From contig NW_020170411.1 in the NCBI RefSeq assembly GCF_000524195.1, positions 1 to 64,000 on the forward strand: a DNA stretch of 64,000 bases, in the 5' to 3' direction. Shown piece by piece: positions 24,201-36,460 of the stretch. The stretch's first letter is position 1. The number at the start of each line of letters is the position of its first letter. Below the pieces are notes generated by a model. It ran no database searches and had not been told where the DNA came from. It saw only the letters and a program-made list of their open reading frames with translations. Position numbers and translations under genes: made by a program. This DNA is from Echinococcus granulosus (taxonomy: Eukaryota > Platyhelminthes > Cestoda > Cyclophyllidea > Taeniidae).

Positions 24201-27200
24201 ACGTCAATAGGGTTAAACAATGTGCGTTAACATAAACAGTAAAATTTGTATAGACAAACTCAGAAATCGTCCATGGACTGGTTTCTAAAAATACCGCAAA
24301 GGAGCTGTAGGAAACATGAGAAGTCAAGGAAGAAATGAGGTAGCATGCGAACTAATATTGAACAAAGCATGTTGGTCTAAACGGTATGCTTAAATATAAT
24401 TTTTCTGTGAACCACTTTCAGTATATGAGATTACAGAGGTAGGATAAGTGCAAGAATGGCGACAGACTTACCACCAGAGCAGCACGCTCTCCGGGTGGCG
24501 TGGAGAGAAGAGTTTTTCCGCCCTCAATGACGGCTAAATAGCAGTAGCGCAGCTGCTGCGCCGTCTGAATGATGCCCATTCGGCATTGACGCAGTTGGAT
24601 TAACAGCTGCGGCAAATTCACGCCCTCCATACTATTCTGCTTCTCGATCTACGAGGCCAGAGGAGGACAGAAATCAGATTTCCTTGATGCAAATGGGATG
24701 GGGACCAAACAATACGATGCTGCCATTCAGTATGAAGCACCCGATACAATGACCTCTGATTTGCACGTCGTGTGTGCAATAGCGGTCATTCATAGCATGA
24801 TCGAGTGCCATAATTATTGGAACTAGTTTTCTAAAAAGCGAATATTTCCAAAAGACTACAATGGACAGAGTGGATATCTGCTAAGCACATTCGTACCTTG
24901 ACTGCCCCAAGTAGAGTTACAAGCATAAGAAGTCGCTTAGACGATGAAGCAAAAAACAGGATACCATGATGGCGAGATGTAAAGTGCCTCTACGGTAGTG
25001 TAAGCTTGGAAGATAAGGCTACGCCCCGTGAAGGTAATGGTAACAATAAAGGTGCTGTGAGTACATCGCCGAAAGATTATCAGTCAAACAATTAAGAAAC
25101 CTCGATTGTGAACGAAAAAGATGGATTATAGGGCGACTTGTATCTTGCTTCCCATGGTCAAGCTAACTCAGAGTGAATCAGTTCCCCGATGTTAGGCATG
25201 AATAACGAAATAAAAAAATGTGGCGTCGTATTTCAAATCGTAAAAAAAAAACAATCAACAAATAGCTCTGAAACTTTAAAAGATGGCTAATGATTTGACT
25301 TTCAGCAAATTTGCCAGCTAAACGTACAAAATTCTTGAGGTTATTTATAGGCAATCTTTTTCGTTGTAAGCAACCCGCACTTTGTTAAAAATGATATCTC
25401 AAAACAAAACACCTTTCATAAAAAAGAACAAAAATTATTTCAGATCAAAGCACACTCCACTATGGACAATTTTTGCCAATCAATGCTGAACCATAAACAA
25501 AAAAGTTAAAAGCGCGTTAGTAAGGATTGGTGTTACGCTAGAATGCTTGAATGAAAGAAGGCGGAATGATCTAAACGAAACATTGAGAAAATCCTCTACA
25601 TTTGGTGAAGAGCACAAGGTGAATCCTCAAAGCACGGTGTCACGAATGTAGACAGCCAAGAATCCAAGAGGCGTGCTTGTGAATGCGATCCTTCAACAGG
25701 AAACGACATACGTACAACGCAGAGGTACACATGTGGAGCGTGGGCGGAATCGAGAAAAATGAAACTGAATCTGGTTTCTCAAGTTGATCCGGTCCAAATA
25801 GAGGTTGTCAACTGTCTGGTGCCCTACGTAGGCAATTTGAGGGAGGGGGGGAGAAAGAACTTTTACCGGTGAGGTGTTGTAAAAGGTACCTCCGAATAGA
25901 GACAAGCTGCCAATGGCCTTTGAAAGTGAGAACTATTAACATGAAAGCGTTGAGGCAATATAGTGCACGTGGTCAAAATTTTCAAAAACAGTTAGTTTTG
26001 CCCAAAAGGTAGATGAAAAAGACCATCATATTGATTGTGACGAGGTATTTTGTAATAAGATAGCCAGATTGGCCTAGGAGCGTAACATGAGCCACAGCAT
26101 CTGCCATAAAAGGAGGATAAATTGATGCCTTGAGTAGTCTGAAATGAATAATTGGGTTGGACACAAGGACAACGCTAAATCAGTTCAAAATATGGAAAAA
26201 AATGATAATGCACCATGGATAAGTGTACGAATACTAAGGCGAACCATTAAATTAGTTGCACTGAAAACAATTAAAACCAACACCGTTGTCAAAATTTACG
26301 TGGGTAGCAGCGATAACATCAACCGATCAGTTTGCTTCAAACAGCCACATATCAACAAAAGAACCGTTCATTGCAAATTTGAAATCCCAAGATCCATAGG
26401 AAAGGCATAGCAAAAGGAGCGGAAATCTGTGGAGCTACTGAACTACCATTGTTTCTTGCTTTGTATGCTAGAATCCACTTTCTAGTCATCAGAGAAGGAT
26501 CTAATAACACCAGAATCCGTTTATAGGCCCCAATAAACCTCTCTGAAAATACGTGAAATAATATGGTCCGTCAGCAACAATTTCAAAAACTACAACCTTT
26601 CCAACCAATTAGACGAGTTTTTGCGTATACTTCAAACATCTTATTGCAGAACAAAAGGCGAAAAGAAATGATCGGACCAACATAAAGTGATTACAACTGG
26701 GAAAAGAATACAGTTTAGGGATACAAAGCCTAGGACAAAAAGCCAAGACAATCTGATGAAAAAGTGAAGGCTAATGAGGGATAAGATGTCAGGAAAGTCT
26801 CAGCACCAAACAGATCAAAGGATTGTGCGGAAGACGACCTTAAAGATACCCGTGAAGGATGCGCGCGGCGGTGCAGCTAAGGCGTTGGTAAATGGACAAA
26901 TAAACCGAGAAACACGAAAGAGGATAGAGATAAAAGTGCGGGCTGCCAAGGACAGATGGCGAAGCAAAGGACAGTACCAGAAAACGGTCGAGCTGATATA
27001 GTAGAAAAATTTCGGAAACGCCACACTGCCGATTAAGCCTCTTTGAAGAAATGTTGAGGGAAGTTGAGGTAAAGAAAGGCACACACAAGTATGAGCAAAT
27101 ACAGTTCCAAGACTGTTGGAATATAACCGACATCAAAATATGCGGTTCTTGACTTACGATAAATACTTTGATACTGTGAGTCCATCGAGAAAAAAACAAA

Positions 27201-29113
27201 GGGAACACAACGCTTGAAGCACCAGGGTGAATTATCAAAATTGAAATTTCCCATAGAACCTTAATTATGTGCTTATCGGTCTAGGCGTAAAGAAACTGGT
27301 TCGAAAAAGGACTGATCTGGATTCGTTGCATTTACGTATGGGAAACACAAGCAGTCGTGTGCTAATTCCTTTTCATCCTGCAAACTGACTGAATAATGAA
27401 GTGAGCTGAAAATATTGTTTTCGAAAAGTGACGCCACAAACACAAAAATTTCAAATGAGCACAATTGTGGTCCTCTCAAGGAGCTGTGGTGCATGCGGGA
27501 AGGAATGGTCAGGTAAAAACGTAAAGTGACTAAACTTAAGGTGGCAAGACAACGCACTGCCACTTCTAATTTGATCCCACTTATACAAGAGATCAAAAAC
27601 AAGAATAGTGCTGAGAACAAACAATTTAGTGAGGACCTTGTTGGCGTCTGCGTGGCTTACAGCAAACGAGTTCTAGATCTGTGCATTCTGGTTCACAGCA
27701 TTGGTGTTGACCGATCCACAAATCCCCCTAAACGCTCCCAATTAAAAACACTAGACCTAGGGCATGCAACTACCAACTCTTTTGAAATATCATAAACAAA
27801 TAAGTCCACGATCAGCAAAAGATGAAGTACGAGAACGTAGACATATCAAGGAATGAAAATGGAATGCACTGAGAGCGATGGTAGAACATAAGGCAAAATC
27901 CCATTAAAGTGAGTTTGGACTATTAAAAAGGGGACACAGAACGATAATTTAGGTCTGAAAAAAGTAACTTTATTTAAGAAGTCTGCCAGCAAAACAATGG
28001 TCATGCGACGAGTTTGATCCCTTCAAAATCGAAGAGTGAGATAGCCATGAAAGTAGACAATAATAATCAACTGACCATGGATAAAGCGATGTCCATCAGC
28101 ACAAACGTGCCAGAACGACCAACCCCAGCGCTGCAGTGAACGATTCCCGGTCGATCTGGATCATCAAGAGCGCCCGTTCGGCGAACATCCCAAAGAAGAT
28201 TCAGCATACTACTGGAATACTCGGGAACTCCAAAATCGGGCCATCGGGTGTAATGGAAATGTAGAACTTCGTGAGTAAGGTTGGTCTAAAAGGATAAAAA
28301 AAATCCTAAAAAAAGGCGTTACAGTGCCAGCAGCTAAAAGCACTAAATAGTGGACCAAATGAGTGGCGGATATTGCTAAAAATCATACGACACTTTCATA
28401 TAGTGCAAAGCGCAAAATATCACATTGTCAAAGTGGAGGGAACAGACTTCCAACTTCCAATAAATAAACCCACCAAAACATTTACGACCTCCAGAGTCCG
28501 AAAAGTGTACAACCCCTTGTTTTCCTCCAAAACGCATGTGACCGAACAATTTGCATCAGGAAAGTTGAGCGTTGCAGCATGGTCGGGAAAGTAATTGAAA
28601 CACTTTAAAGCACCCTTTTCTGTGAAACGATTTAACATGATGATAACGGGGCATTTTTGTTCCACAACCATTTGCCAAAAGTGACCCGCGGTTTGAAGAA
28701 GAGGACCCTGAGTGAGTATATAGCGTCGAGATGGAACTTCCTTCACTTTTACAAAATTAGCATTTATATAATCCCCCGTTGATTCACTCTTCAGTAAAAC
28801 CCGCGTTTCATCGTCTAAGAATATGGGGAAATTACAGTACACTTACAGGGGATAATGTCCCGGTATCTGTTTTTCCATCTATTTTTAACCTCATTCGCAG
28901 CAGACAAGGTCAACTGGCAGCTTTCCACGGAAGCCAAGTTTTGTATGCGCTGTAAAGATAAGTAATTATGATCTTTACTTCATAAAATAAGCTCCAAGAG
29001 CGACATTCGTCGAGTTGCCGGAATTCACGCTCCAGGGGACTAAGCTGTTGGCATTCAAGATTTGTCCGCGTGCTATGGTCGGACGGCAGCAGAAGAGCAC
29101 CGCACACAGACAT
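18290..29113 (-). CDS. PTPN1/PTPN2-like: Non-receptor protein tyrosine phosphatase, PTPN1/PTPN2 (PTP1B/TC-PTP) type
   Basis: Seven exons in phase: 29113-28979 (ATG), 28949-28847, 28814-28486, 28285-28076, 24648-24472, 22759-22380 and 18764-18290 (stop), for 602 residues. The catalytic domain shows the pTyr loop KNRYRDIIPYD, the WPDFGVPE loop (general acid Asp about residue 206), the P-loop HCSAGVGRSGTF (nucleophile Cys about 240, Arg about 246) and the Q-loop RMGIIQTAQQLRYCYLAVIEG, which is specifically PTP1B-like. All key residues are intact. The 22759 exon adds an acidic Ser/Asp/Glu linker. The last exon adds a Glu/Arg-rich helix and a terminal hydrophobic segment (LTEAVLFVLGILSFLAAVSL) before WWRHRS. 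This matches the tail anchor that places PTP1B on the ER. Introns range from 29 nt to 3.6 kb. The join to the last exon rests on phase and the tail anchor. Expected role: dephosphorylating receptor-type tyrosine kinase signalling proteins. Confidence 0.88.
18765..22379 (-). other. Last intron of the phosphatase gene, with a GC-rich island
   Basis: This 3.6-kb intron has no exon that I could support. From about 19950 to 20620 the composition becomes GC- and CpG-richer and most frames stay open, ending in a donor-like CCGGTGAGT at about 20360 on the plus strand. It could hold an internal promoter, a nested gene or a repeat; no family was recognised. A short (TA)n run lies at 21896-21911. Confidence 0.4.
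24649..28075 (-). other. Intron 4 of the phosphatase gene
   Basis: A 3.4-kb intron between the exon ending in the P-loop helix and the Q-loop exon. Several 70-130 codon open frames exist on both strands, but none shows a domain, a codon pattern or splice structure that I trust. Confidence 0.5.
28815..28846 (-). other. 32-nt mini-intron in the phosphatase gene
   Basis: It starts GTAAGT and ends TTCTTAG on the minus strand. Removing it joins ...KNRYRDIIP to YDETRVLL within a conserved PTP motif, so the intron is supported by protein homology on both sides. Confidence 0.9.
28950..28978 (-). other. 29-nt mini-intron in the phosphatase gene
   Basis: It starts GTAAAG and ends TTTACAG on the minus strand, in phase 0. 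Its removal joins RSWSLFYE to RIQNLASVE, which aligns with the N-terminal helices of PTP1B. At 29 nt it is near the lower limit reported for spliceosomal introns. Confidence 0.85.
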
Positions 29114-29903
29114 TTTTGAAAGCGTTTCCAGGCCTAGGAGCAATTTTAAAATAAAAGTGATTTAACGGCTGAGCCGTAACCATGAGTAAAGTGCTAGGTG
29201 AAAACGCATTAAGAATATGGCCAATGATTTGAAAAAAAATATTTCTTTTATCCAAAGGGGATTATCTGCTACCCAGGTAAGTACGTAAAACCTCATATAC
29301 ATGTATGCACAAATAAAATATTGTAGTAATAAAAGATTATTGTTTTTGCTAACAAAGTGCAAAAGCTTTCTTTTATGCACAGTTTACCGTATGGGACATA
29401 TTCTGAAAACAAATGCACACAAATTCAATGCACATATGATTTATTCTTGCCCTTGCTTAAGATCAACTTCATGCAAAAAAACCTTTAAAAAGGCTAAAAT
29501 CAATTCATTAAATTTATTATGACTAACCACTGGGAGGAATTTTATCCTCCAAGGATAGTTTTGTAGGGAAATCAAGTGCCCAAATCAAAGGTGGGACAGT
29601 GTGGGATGTTAATAACACTTAAACTTAGCCGATAATTTATTCTACATTATCTGGTGGCTTTTATTTGGAAGTAAGTACGATATCCAGTTCATACCAAAAA
29701 TATGCACGCTAACGCCTGCATATCGAAAATTGCAACATATTGCAGCTATCCACCTTGTTTGACAGGTGTAAGAGATTAAGCATTGGTCAATGTTAAATAT
29801 TCTTTTATCACTCTTCTGTACATATATATGATGGCCTATGCTATAGAAATTTGTGGCGCGCTAAATGGATACTTTTGGAGTTGATCATGTGTGCTACTTT
29901 AGT

Positions 29904-29987
29904 ATGACGCTTCCGCCAAAGCCACAATTTAGTTCAACTGATGATGCCGTCTTCTGCATATTTTTTGGAGAAATCGTTCATTGCTAA
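29904..29987 (+). promoter_or_regulatory. Upstream ORF overlapping the TTLL5 start
   Basis: An ATG 37 bases before the chosen start opens a 27-codon frame in a different phase that ends at TAA 29985-29987, inside the main coding frame. If transcription begins upstream of it, it would be expected to lower translation of the enzyme. A different first exon for the gene is the alternative. Confidence 0.3.
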
Positions 29988-32900
29988 CAGAAATTATCAA
30001 GAGAACTATAAAAACCGTAATGCACATTTAAATGCTGATTCACCACATGCTTCATCAGAGGAAGATATCGGTTGTTGTAACAGCGACATGTACAACACCA
30101 TAGTAGATTATGATGCAAATATAAAACCAAAAGGTAAATCATATAACGGTTTGCATAGTACGGATGATGGTTCTGGTTTTCAACCCTGCAGAATTCGAAG
30201 ATGGCATTCCAAATCGCGGCAAAGATCCAATTCGTTGAAATCGCATAGGTCAGAAGAATTTACAAAGTCGTATTTATTTGGACCTGTTTTGAGGCACATT
30301 AAAGCGGAGTCTGCATGGTTTGCTCCGTTGTCACCTATTCCGGTTCGACAACCTGGCTTGGCATGGAATGGTGTGTACCGCCGCACTCCAACTCTAATTT
30401 TCTCACCAACGGTTATGATGTGCAAAGAGAGTAGTGTAAAAACTCTAGCAGAAAAGTTTAATCTTTCTTTTAAACTAAACAGGGCAGACTGTCGGCTTCT
30501 TCGAAGCATGATGCAAAGCCATGGTTTTATTGAAGTCAATAGTCTTTCTTCCGAATTCAACTTAATGTGGTCAAATAGCCACATTAAGCCCACAGAACTC
30601 AGAGCTATGTGTGATTTTCAAAGAGTCAACCATTTTCCTCGGTCATACGAGCTTACTAGAAAGGATAAGCTTGCTCAGAATATCAAAAGAATGCAATATT
30701 TAAAAGGACTGAGTAATTTTGATATAATTCCGAAGACTTTTGTTCTACCATGTGATCAAATTGAATTACGATCGAGCTATTTAAAGGGCCAAGGACCATA
30801 CATAGTCAAACCCATTGCCTCCTCTAGGGGTAGGGGCATTCACATTATTTGCAATCCCGATGCAATAAATAGTACGGATCAGGTTATTGTCTCTAAGTAT
30901 GTATCAAATCCACTGTTAATTGATGGCTTCAAATTTGATTTGCGATTATACGTCGCAGTTACATCGTACTGTCCTCTTACAATCTACATTTATGAGGAAG
31001 GATTGGTGCGATTTGCGACAGTGCGTTACCAGAAGGGCTCTAAGCACTACAAAAATTTATGCATGCATCTGACAAACTACAGTGTCAACAAGAAAAATCG
31101 CTTCTTCGTTCACAACGATGACGCAGATATAGAAGACTTTGGGAACAAATGGTCACTTGGTGCGTTATTACGGTAAGCTTCGTTCATTGTACACTCATAG
31201 TTAATTAAAATTATACTGACATTCCATGAGGTTATTAATTCTAGGTATTTGAGAGGTGAAGGTAAAGACACAGCGGCATTGATGCTTCGTATAGAGGACA
31301 TCATAATCAAAGCTTTTATTGCGGTTGAAGACCCAATCAACCAGGCTTGTCGCCTTTTTATGAGCTCAAAGTTCAATTGCTTCGAGCTCTACGGGTTCGA
31401 CGTAATCGTTGATGAAAATCTCCGGCCGTGGTTACTTGAGGTATTTTAACTCATCACAGTACATAGGTGAGGGCCAAGGATTTACAGTTTAATAAAGTGC
31501 CGCTTTCGTTTGTTTTTAAATAGGTCAATCTATCACCATCTTTAGCATGTGATACACCTCTTGACTTCAAAGTAAAATCAAATATGCTCTCAGACTTATT
31601 AAACTTGGCTGGAATCATATGCTATGATCCAACGAAGCGATGCAAAAAGGGAGCTTGTGGAACTCCAAATTTTACTTCACCCAAACATCCTACTTACTTT
31701 GTGTCCGCCCAAAAATACGTCAATGAAGAGAGCCAAAATCTACTTTTGATAGGCAAGTTTAACGACTGCATTTTGCAACTATTAACGGCATTTTATAAAT
31801 GGCTGTTACTCGTACCAATGTGGATCAGGCACCACTTTGAAAGTAATCGGAGACTTGAGAATGAGATTTACACCAGAACCCCACTGTTATGCTTGATCAC
31901 CCGACCATAATCACAACATTTTATAAGTCCTGTTTTTTATTATGCTCATACCTGCATATTTTTATTCTGGTACATTTGCATGAGTCAACTTTGACCTTTC
32001 ATTGGATCCGCTTTTCTGTTTTAAACGGAATCAATGGAATGGCAAAGTGGAATTTTATACATATATTCGTAAAGAATGATGGCATTTCACTGAAGGATTT
32101 GTTACCAGTCTGAAAATAAATAAATGCAGTTATTAGATTAATAACTACATATCTCCTTGGGACTCGATGGCAGGGACCTGTCAGCCGAAGATTATCGTCG
32201 ACTTTCTCATTTTACAGCAGGTATGCAAAAGCCATCACACTCTACTTGTGTTGGGGATTCGGATACATTACTTCCACTGAATAGAATTCAGTCCAAAATC
32301 TCCAGCTCCTCGAAAGAGATGACATCAGAAGAGCTGCAACTTGTGCGTCGGTTTCAAGAGGAAACAGCACGCTGCGGTGGATGGCTCCGAATCTTCCCCT
32401 GTGGGGATACCTGGATGCAGTACGCCAGTCTCCTCCACGACAACAGCCAGGGAGAGATAACAGACACTCCCCAGCCCAGATGGCGTTTCTCCATGGCCTC
32501 AGCTCCGACACACACTCCCACCGTTGCAACCAGCGGTACAATACAGAGGGGTGGCCGTCGAGTCAATGAGGATTTCCTCACTCATGCTTCCGCTACAATG
32601 GCCGTTTTAGCTATGCAGAAGGCCAGTTCGCTTAGGGTTGGGACGATGGCTAGGAACAATGACGGAGAAATCACCTTAATTCATCCTAATCTCGTACCCC
32701 CTAAGGTTAACATCGGAATGTTTACAGGTCTATCAAGTCCAGGAGACAATGAACCCTTTGCCTCGGAAGTGGATGAAGACAATGAAGAAAAGCTCATGGT
32801 TCACATGCCGCCGCTGCAGGCCGATGATGCAGACTCCGTGCTACCAATTCACAGTCTAACTACAAATGTTCTCTCGGAGTACCTGATGATTGGTCTTGGA

Positions 32901-34376
32901 TTCAACCTTCAAGCTTCAAACGTTAAACGAGAACAGGCGAATCGTGTAGCGACATGTTATTCCCAGACTCTGGGGCGACTTCCATTCTACCACAGGAAGA
33001 TTGGAGCCTTGCCCGTGTGTATACGAGGCGTTTGTCTGTTAGCTGGATGTGGTCACGAATCAGGAGTACCACGTCTTTGTGGAATGCGCAGAAATGAGGA
33101 AAATAATATCTCATATGACCCTCATTATGTCGCCTCAACGATTGAAAACCTTCCTGACACAGAGCACATCAGTAGGCTCTATAGGCGAGAAAAAGGTGGT
33201 GTTCAAATCCAATCAATGACTCAATACCAAGCACGAATGACATTTTCCGCCTATCTTTCACGGATACACTCACGGTTCAAAGCACATGTTCTGGCAGATA
33301 ATAAAAAGCAGGAATGCGTAGCTTCGAAGAAAGCTGATAAGCAAGCGGACCTAATATTGAGATTTTTGCAGAAAGCAGCTCTCAAATTATCTCCACAGGC
33401 AGTTAAGTGGTTTTACAGTACAAATGACAGTAATTCTAGCGTTCAAAGAATGTTGAAACATGGAGTTTTTCGGGTCCCAGATTTCCCCACAAATTCAAGG
33501 TTAAGAACAAAACAACGAATTTTAGTTTCTTTGCTAGATAAATTTATACAAATATATGATCACGAAACCACCCTAAGCCGTGTTGAAGAAGGATCTGGGG
33601 AGGGTGATGGCAGCAGCGACGCAAATTTTAACCAATTCATTGAAAATGCCACTGAAAACGAACTAGAGGTGATCCTAAGTCAGTACACCCGCACATTCCA
33701 TTCACTAAGTCTTTTCACCCGGCAACCTTCGAAGTATGTGGTCTTACAAATGGAGCAAAGCGAGATTACATCTACTCATTCACGATTCGAAATCCAAGCG
33801 AACTCGAATAAATTCCAAGGTCGGGAAACACCAGCACCAATCGAAGGTTTTGATGATACACTGAAAGAGACAAATGAATCAGTTGGATTGGGATCGCATG
33901 AAATCCATGACAAATTCATCGGAATCGTGAGTCCAACGTCTCAGTTCAAATCTACCGAGAACCTACACTTTCGAAATGAAATCAAAGCTGAATTCATAAC
34001 AAAACATTACAAGCCTATAAAACACAGAACTCCAGCGGGAGACATTCAAAATTTAATGTCGAATCCACCCTCTACAGGGGTTACGGTGACGAATATGGAG
34101 CATGAAACCATGACCAAGTTCGCACCAAATAAAGCTGTTAATTTTGGCCTGTTGGAAGACGATTTCAAGGGGTCATTTCATGATTCTAAAGGATCCTTTA
34201 ACTCAAAACAGTCCGAAGGTAAAAATGGAAGCGAATTTTATTATGACGGTTATCGCGACCATGACTATTGCACCGTCGAGCGTTGCAAAATGCAGGAAAA
34301 ATGTGCCTGTCTATTTGGATTCCTACATTGTAGCGAGGCGGATGTATTTGATATTAGTTTGCTGGATGAAAACTAA
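29941..34376 (+). CDS. TTLL5-like: Tubulin polyglutamylase, TTLL5 type
   Basis: Four exons in phase: 29941-31172, 31245-31440, 31524-31752 and 32185-34376 (TAA), for 1,282 residues, close to my memory of human TTLL5 length. The ATP-grasp ligase core is intact. It shows NHFPRSYELTRKDKL (about residue 230), IVKPIASSRGRGI with the ATP-binding Lys near 290, KFDLRLYVAVTSY (about 330), MHLTNYSVNK (about 375), ELYGFDVIVDENLRPWLLEV and NLSPSLACDTPLD. The last exon keeps the TTLL5-specific region (ARMTFSAYLSRIHSR, LRFLQKAALKL, then NFNQFIENATENELEVILSQY). A Cys-rich end (CTVERCKMQEKCACLFGFLHC) follows. Such enzymes add glutamate chains to tubulin tails in axonemes and neurons. The third intron uses a GC donor (AG|GCAAGT); its acceptor at 32184 is the best phase match, not proven. 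Confidence 0.9.
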
Positions 34377-34693
34377 TTTTTTTATTTTTTTTGTTCTTCG
34401 AACTAATTGACTTATGTGTGTTTTGAATTGAAAAGACAGCAAATTATTACGAGAGGGATTGCAGTGGTCAACGACTTCAAAAATTTACTTAATCCTTAGG
34501 CACAGGCAAGGAATATGCAATAAGGATAAGTGGATGTCATTGCTGAAATTATTCTGATATTTAAGGACGGGGGAAACGGCATACAGTAGACCCCATTAAT
34601 TTGGAATATTAGAGTTAGTTTCCAGGCACCCGAGACTTCACTGAAAACGAGAGAGGGCAATCCTGAAGCAGATTATATGTTATTCACATAAAA

Positions 34694-34795
34694 AGGGCTA
34701 TGTAATTACTGGCATGGCCTTTGGGTCATGCCGACCGGCGGAGGTGCAATAGCAGAGCCCCTAAGTGACCCTTAACCAAAGGCGAGAGTTTGACA
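34694..34795 (-). repeat. LTR-like repeat copy, minus orientation
   Basis: Read on the minus strand, it carries the family core: AACTCTCG, then TTTGGTTAAGGGTCACTTAG, then a GCATGACCC...GGCCATGCCAGTA block. It is related to the plus-strand copies at 34895, 35820, 46045 and 53355. It is probably a solo LTR fragment. Confidence 0.6.
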
Positions 34796-34839
34796 TAGTA
34801 AGCGTATTACAATAGATTGTCTTACTCTAGCTTCTCTGA

Positions 34840-34845
34840 AATAAA
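34840..34845 (+). promoter_or_regulatory. Candidate polyadenylation signal for the TTLL5-like gene
   Basis: AATAAA 464 nt after the stop codon. It lies just past a repeat copy, so the true 3' end may be earlier. Confidence 0.25.
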
Positions 34846-34894
34846 ACAACTTCAAGCTTGAAATAGTAACCATTTGTATGAATTGCGTCGGTTG

Positions 34895-36005
34895 GTTATT
34901 AATTTCTCTGTTTTGGTAGAGGGACTACTTTAAGTTTCAATTAATGTGCATTCGTTCGATGAACTGGCTTTTAGAGCATGCCAGTAGCTCCCACTTATCC
35001 CTTCTACATATTGGCAACACATATTCTGACCTGGTATTATGTCTTCACTCGACCTCAGGGAAGAATCAGGATGCCACACTGGTAGCAACGAAAAGCAGGC
35101 CCGATTATAAAGGACAACCACCTTGATTTCGTTTACCGAATGCTAGGCCTTAATGCGACGAAAGAAAATTATGTATTCTGGGTAGGAGAATCGGTGACCA
35201 CTCCTATCAGAAAAGCTGCAAATGACGTCTGCCTTCGGCAGTTAACCAAGTCCCGTGATCTGCAGGAAAGCTATTGACAGCGGAAGCGACACTATGAACC
35301 GACTAAATAGTTTTGTTATGGAGATGCTTACCGTATCTATATTAAGATATCGAATGGGTGCAAATGCAGTACCTCTTCTACTTCCCTACTAGCTCGGTAG
35401 AACCGACATAGATACGGCTGGACAGCTCCGAAGTGGAAACAGCTTTGCGAGGGGGAATGGAAGCGAAAACACTTCCCCCACAGAATAATCTTCATTCTCA
35501 TCCTTCATTACACGACTGCTTTTAGGCCAGTGCTCCAACTAGTGGTAATGGACACGAGTGATGACCAGCACATTACCCGTCGAAGAATCTAGTCCCCATG
35601 TGGGACGCAACTTTAAATCCAGTAGAATTGCCAAGACGCATCAATGGCGCCGCTCTCAAGCATCTCCTTAGTAGCATAGAAATTTGATGACTGGCATGAT
35701 TGGCTCGTGAGTGTTTCCATGCAACAACGATTATCTTGTGATGGCTGACGCGGGAGGTTGACCAGGGTGGGCATCGTGGCCGACGCTCAAAAGCGAACAA
35801 GGACTACACATGGCCTCAATTGTTTTTTATATCCCGGTTTTGGTAAAAAAACCACTTTGGGTCCCCATCACTGTGTCTTCGTGGGGTAAGCTGGCCTCTA
35901 GGTCATGTAAGTAGCCCCAAGCCCTACTGTAGGTCAAATGCATGAGTTCTGACCTAGTATTACACCTTTTTTCGGATTCGCGAAGGTCTCAGAACCTAAT
36001 GTGTA
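34895..36005 (+). mobile_element. TRIM-like miniature LTR element: two direct LTR-like repeats around a non-coding core
   Basis: The left unit (about 34895-35110) and right unit (about 35820-36005) are diverged direct repeats. Both run from GTTTTGGTA through CATGNNAGTAG to TTCTGACCTNGTATTA and a GAAG...CAG end. They enclose about 700 bp without a convincing coding frame. The part 35297-35820 recurs inverted at 43216-43735, next to another LTR-like unit. A short non-coding core between direct LTRs is the architecture of terminal-repeat retrotransposons in miniature, which have been described from tapeworms. Primer-binding and polypurine sites were not identified. The copies are old, with many mismatches between the two LTR-like units. 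Confidence 0.55.
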
Positions 36006-36460
36006 AGCTAATAAAAAGCATTAAGTTTTTTGATAATTTGGTCTGCTGACTCTTAAGTGCTGGGTGAAAACAGCTTAGACTTCAGCAAGTGCTTTTCATA
36101 CTCCGAAGGTGAATTTTTTAAACCTCAAAAGGAGCATCTGCTGTCTGGTAGCTAGCTGACATAACCAAAATAAAAAAATATTAAAATGTAAAGAGTTCGA
36201 AATAGCTCAAGAGAGGCTGCGTATTTATTCAAAACCAATGCTGGAAATGATTACTATAATAACTGAAAGCCATTGTTGCCATCACCCAGCTTTTTAAGGC
36301 GAAAATTAGCCAAATTTGAAATAGTTAGCTCTCACAGCGCTAGAGTACAACTTGTCATTGTATTGACTAACTGCAAAGAGAAATTTATTTACTTAGATTG
36401 TTTTAGTTCATCAATGCGCGCTCAACATGCCGGTTCTCATCGCCGCTGAAGATAAATAGA
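36006..36460 (+). other. Upstream region of the striatin gene
   Basis: AT-rich sequence between the repeat element and the striatin start codon. It should hold the promoter and any 5' UTR, but no TATA box or initiator stands out clearly. Confidence 0.4.

Noticed and set aside
26774..27254. Basic plus-strand frame and overlapping minus-strand frames inside the phosphatase intron
   Set aside because: All frames are of random character (hydrophobic shadows of a basic frame); no start context, domain or phase link to a gene.
30180..30593. 137-codon minus-strand frame
   Set aside because: Antisense shadow of the first TTLL5-like exon, which has clear homology on the plus strand.
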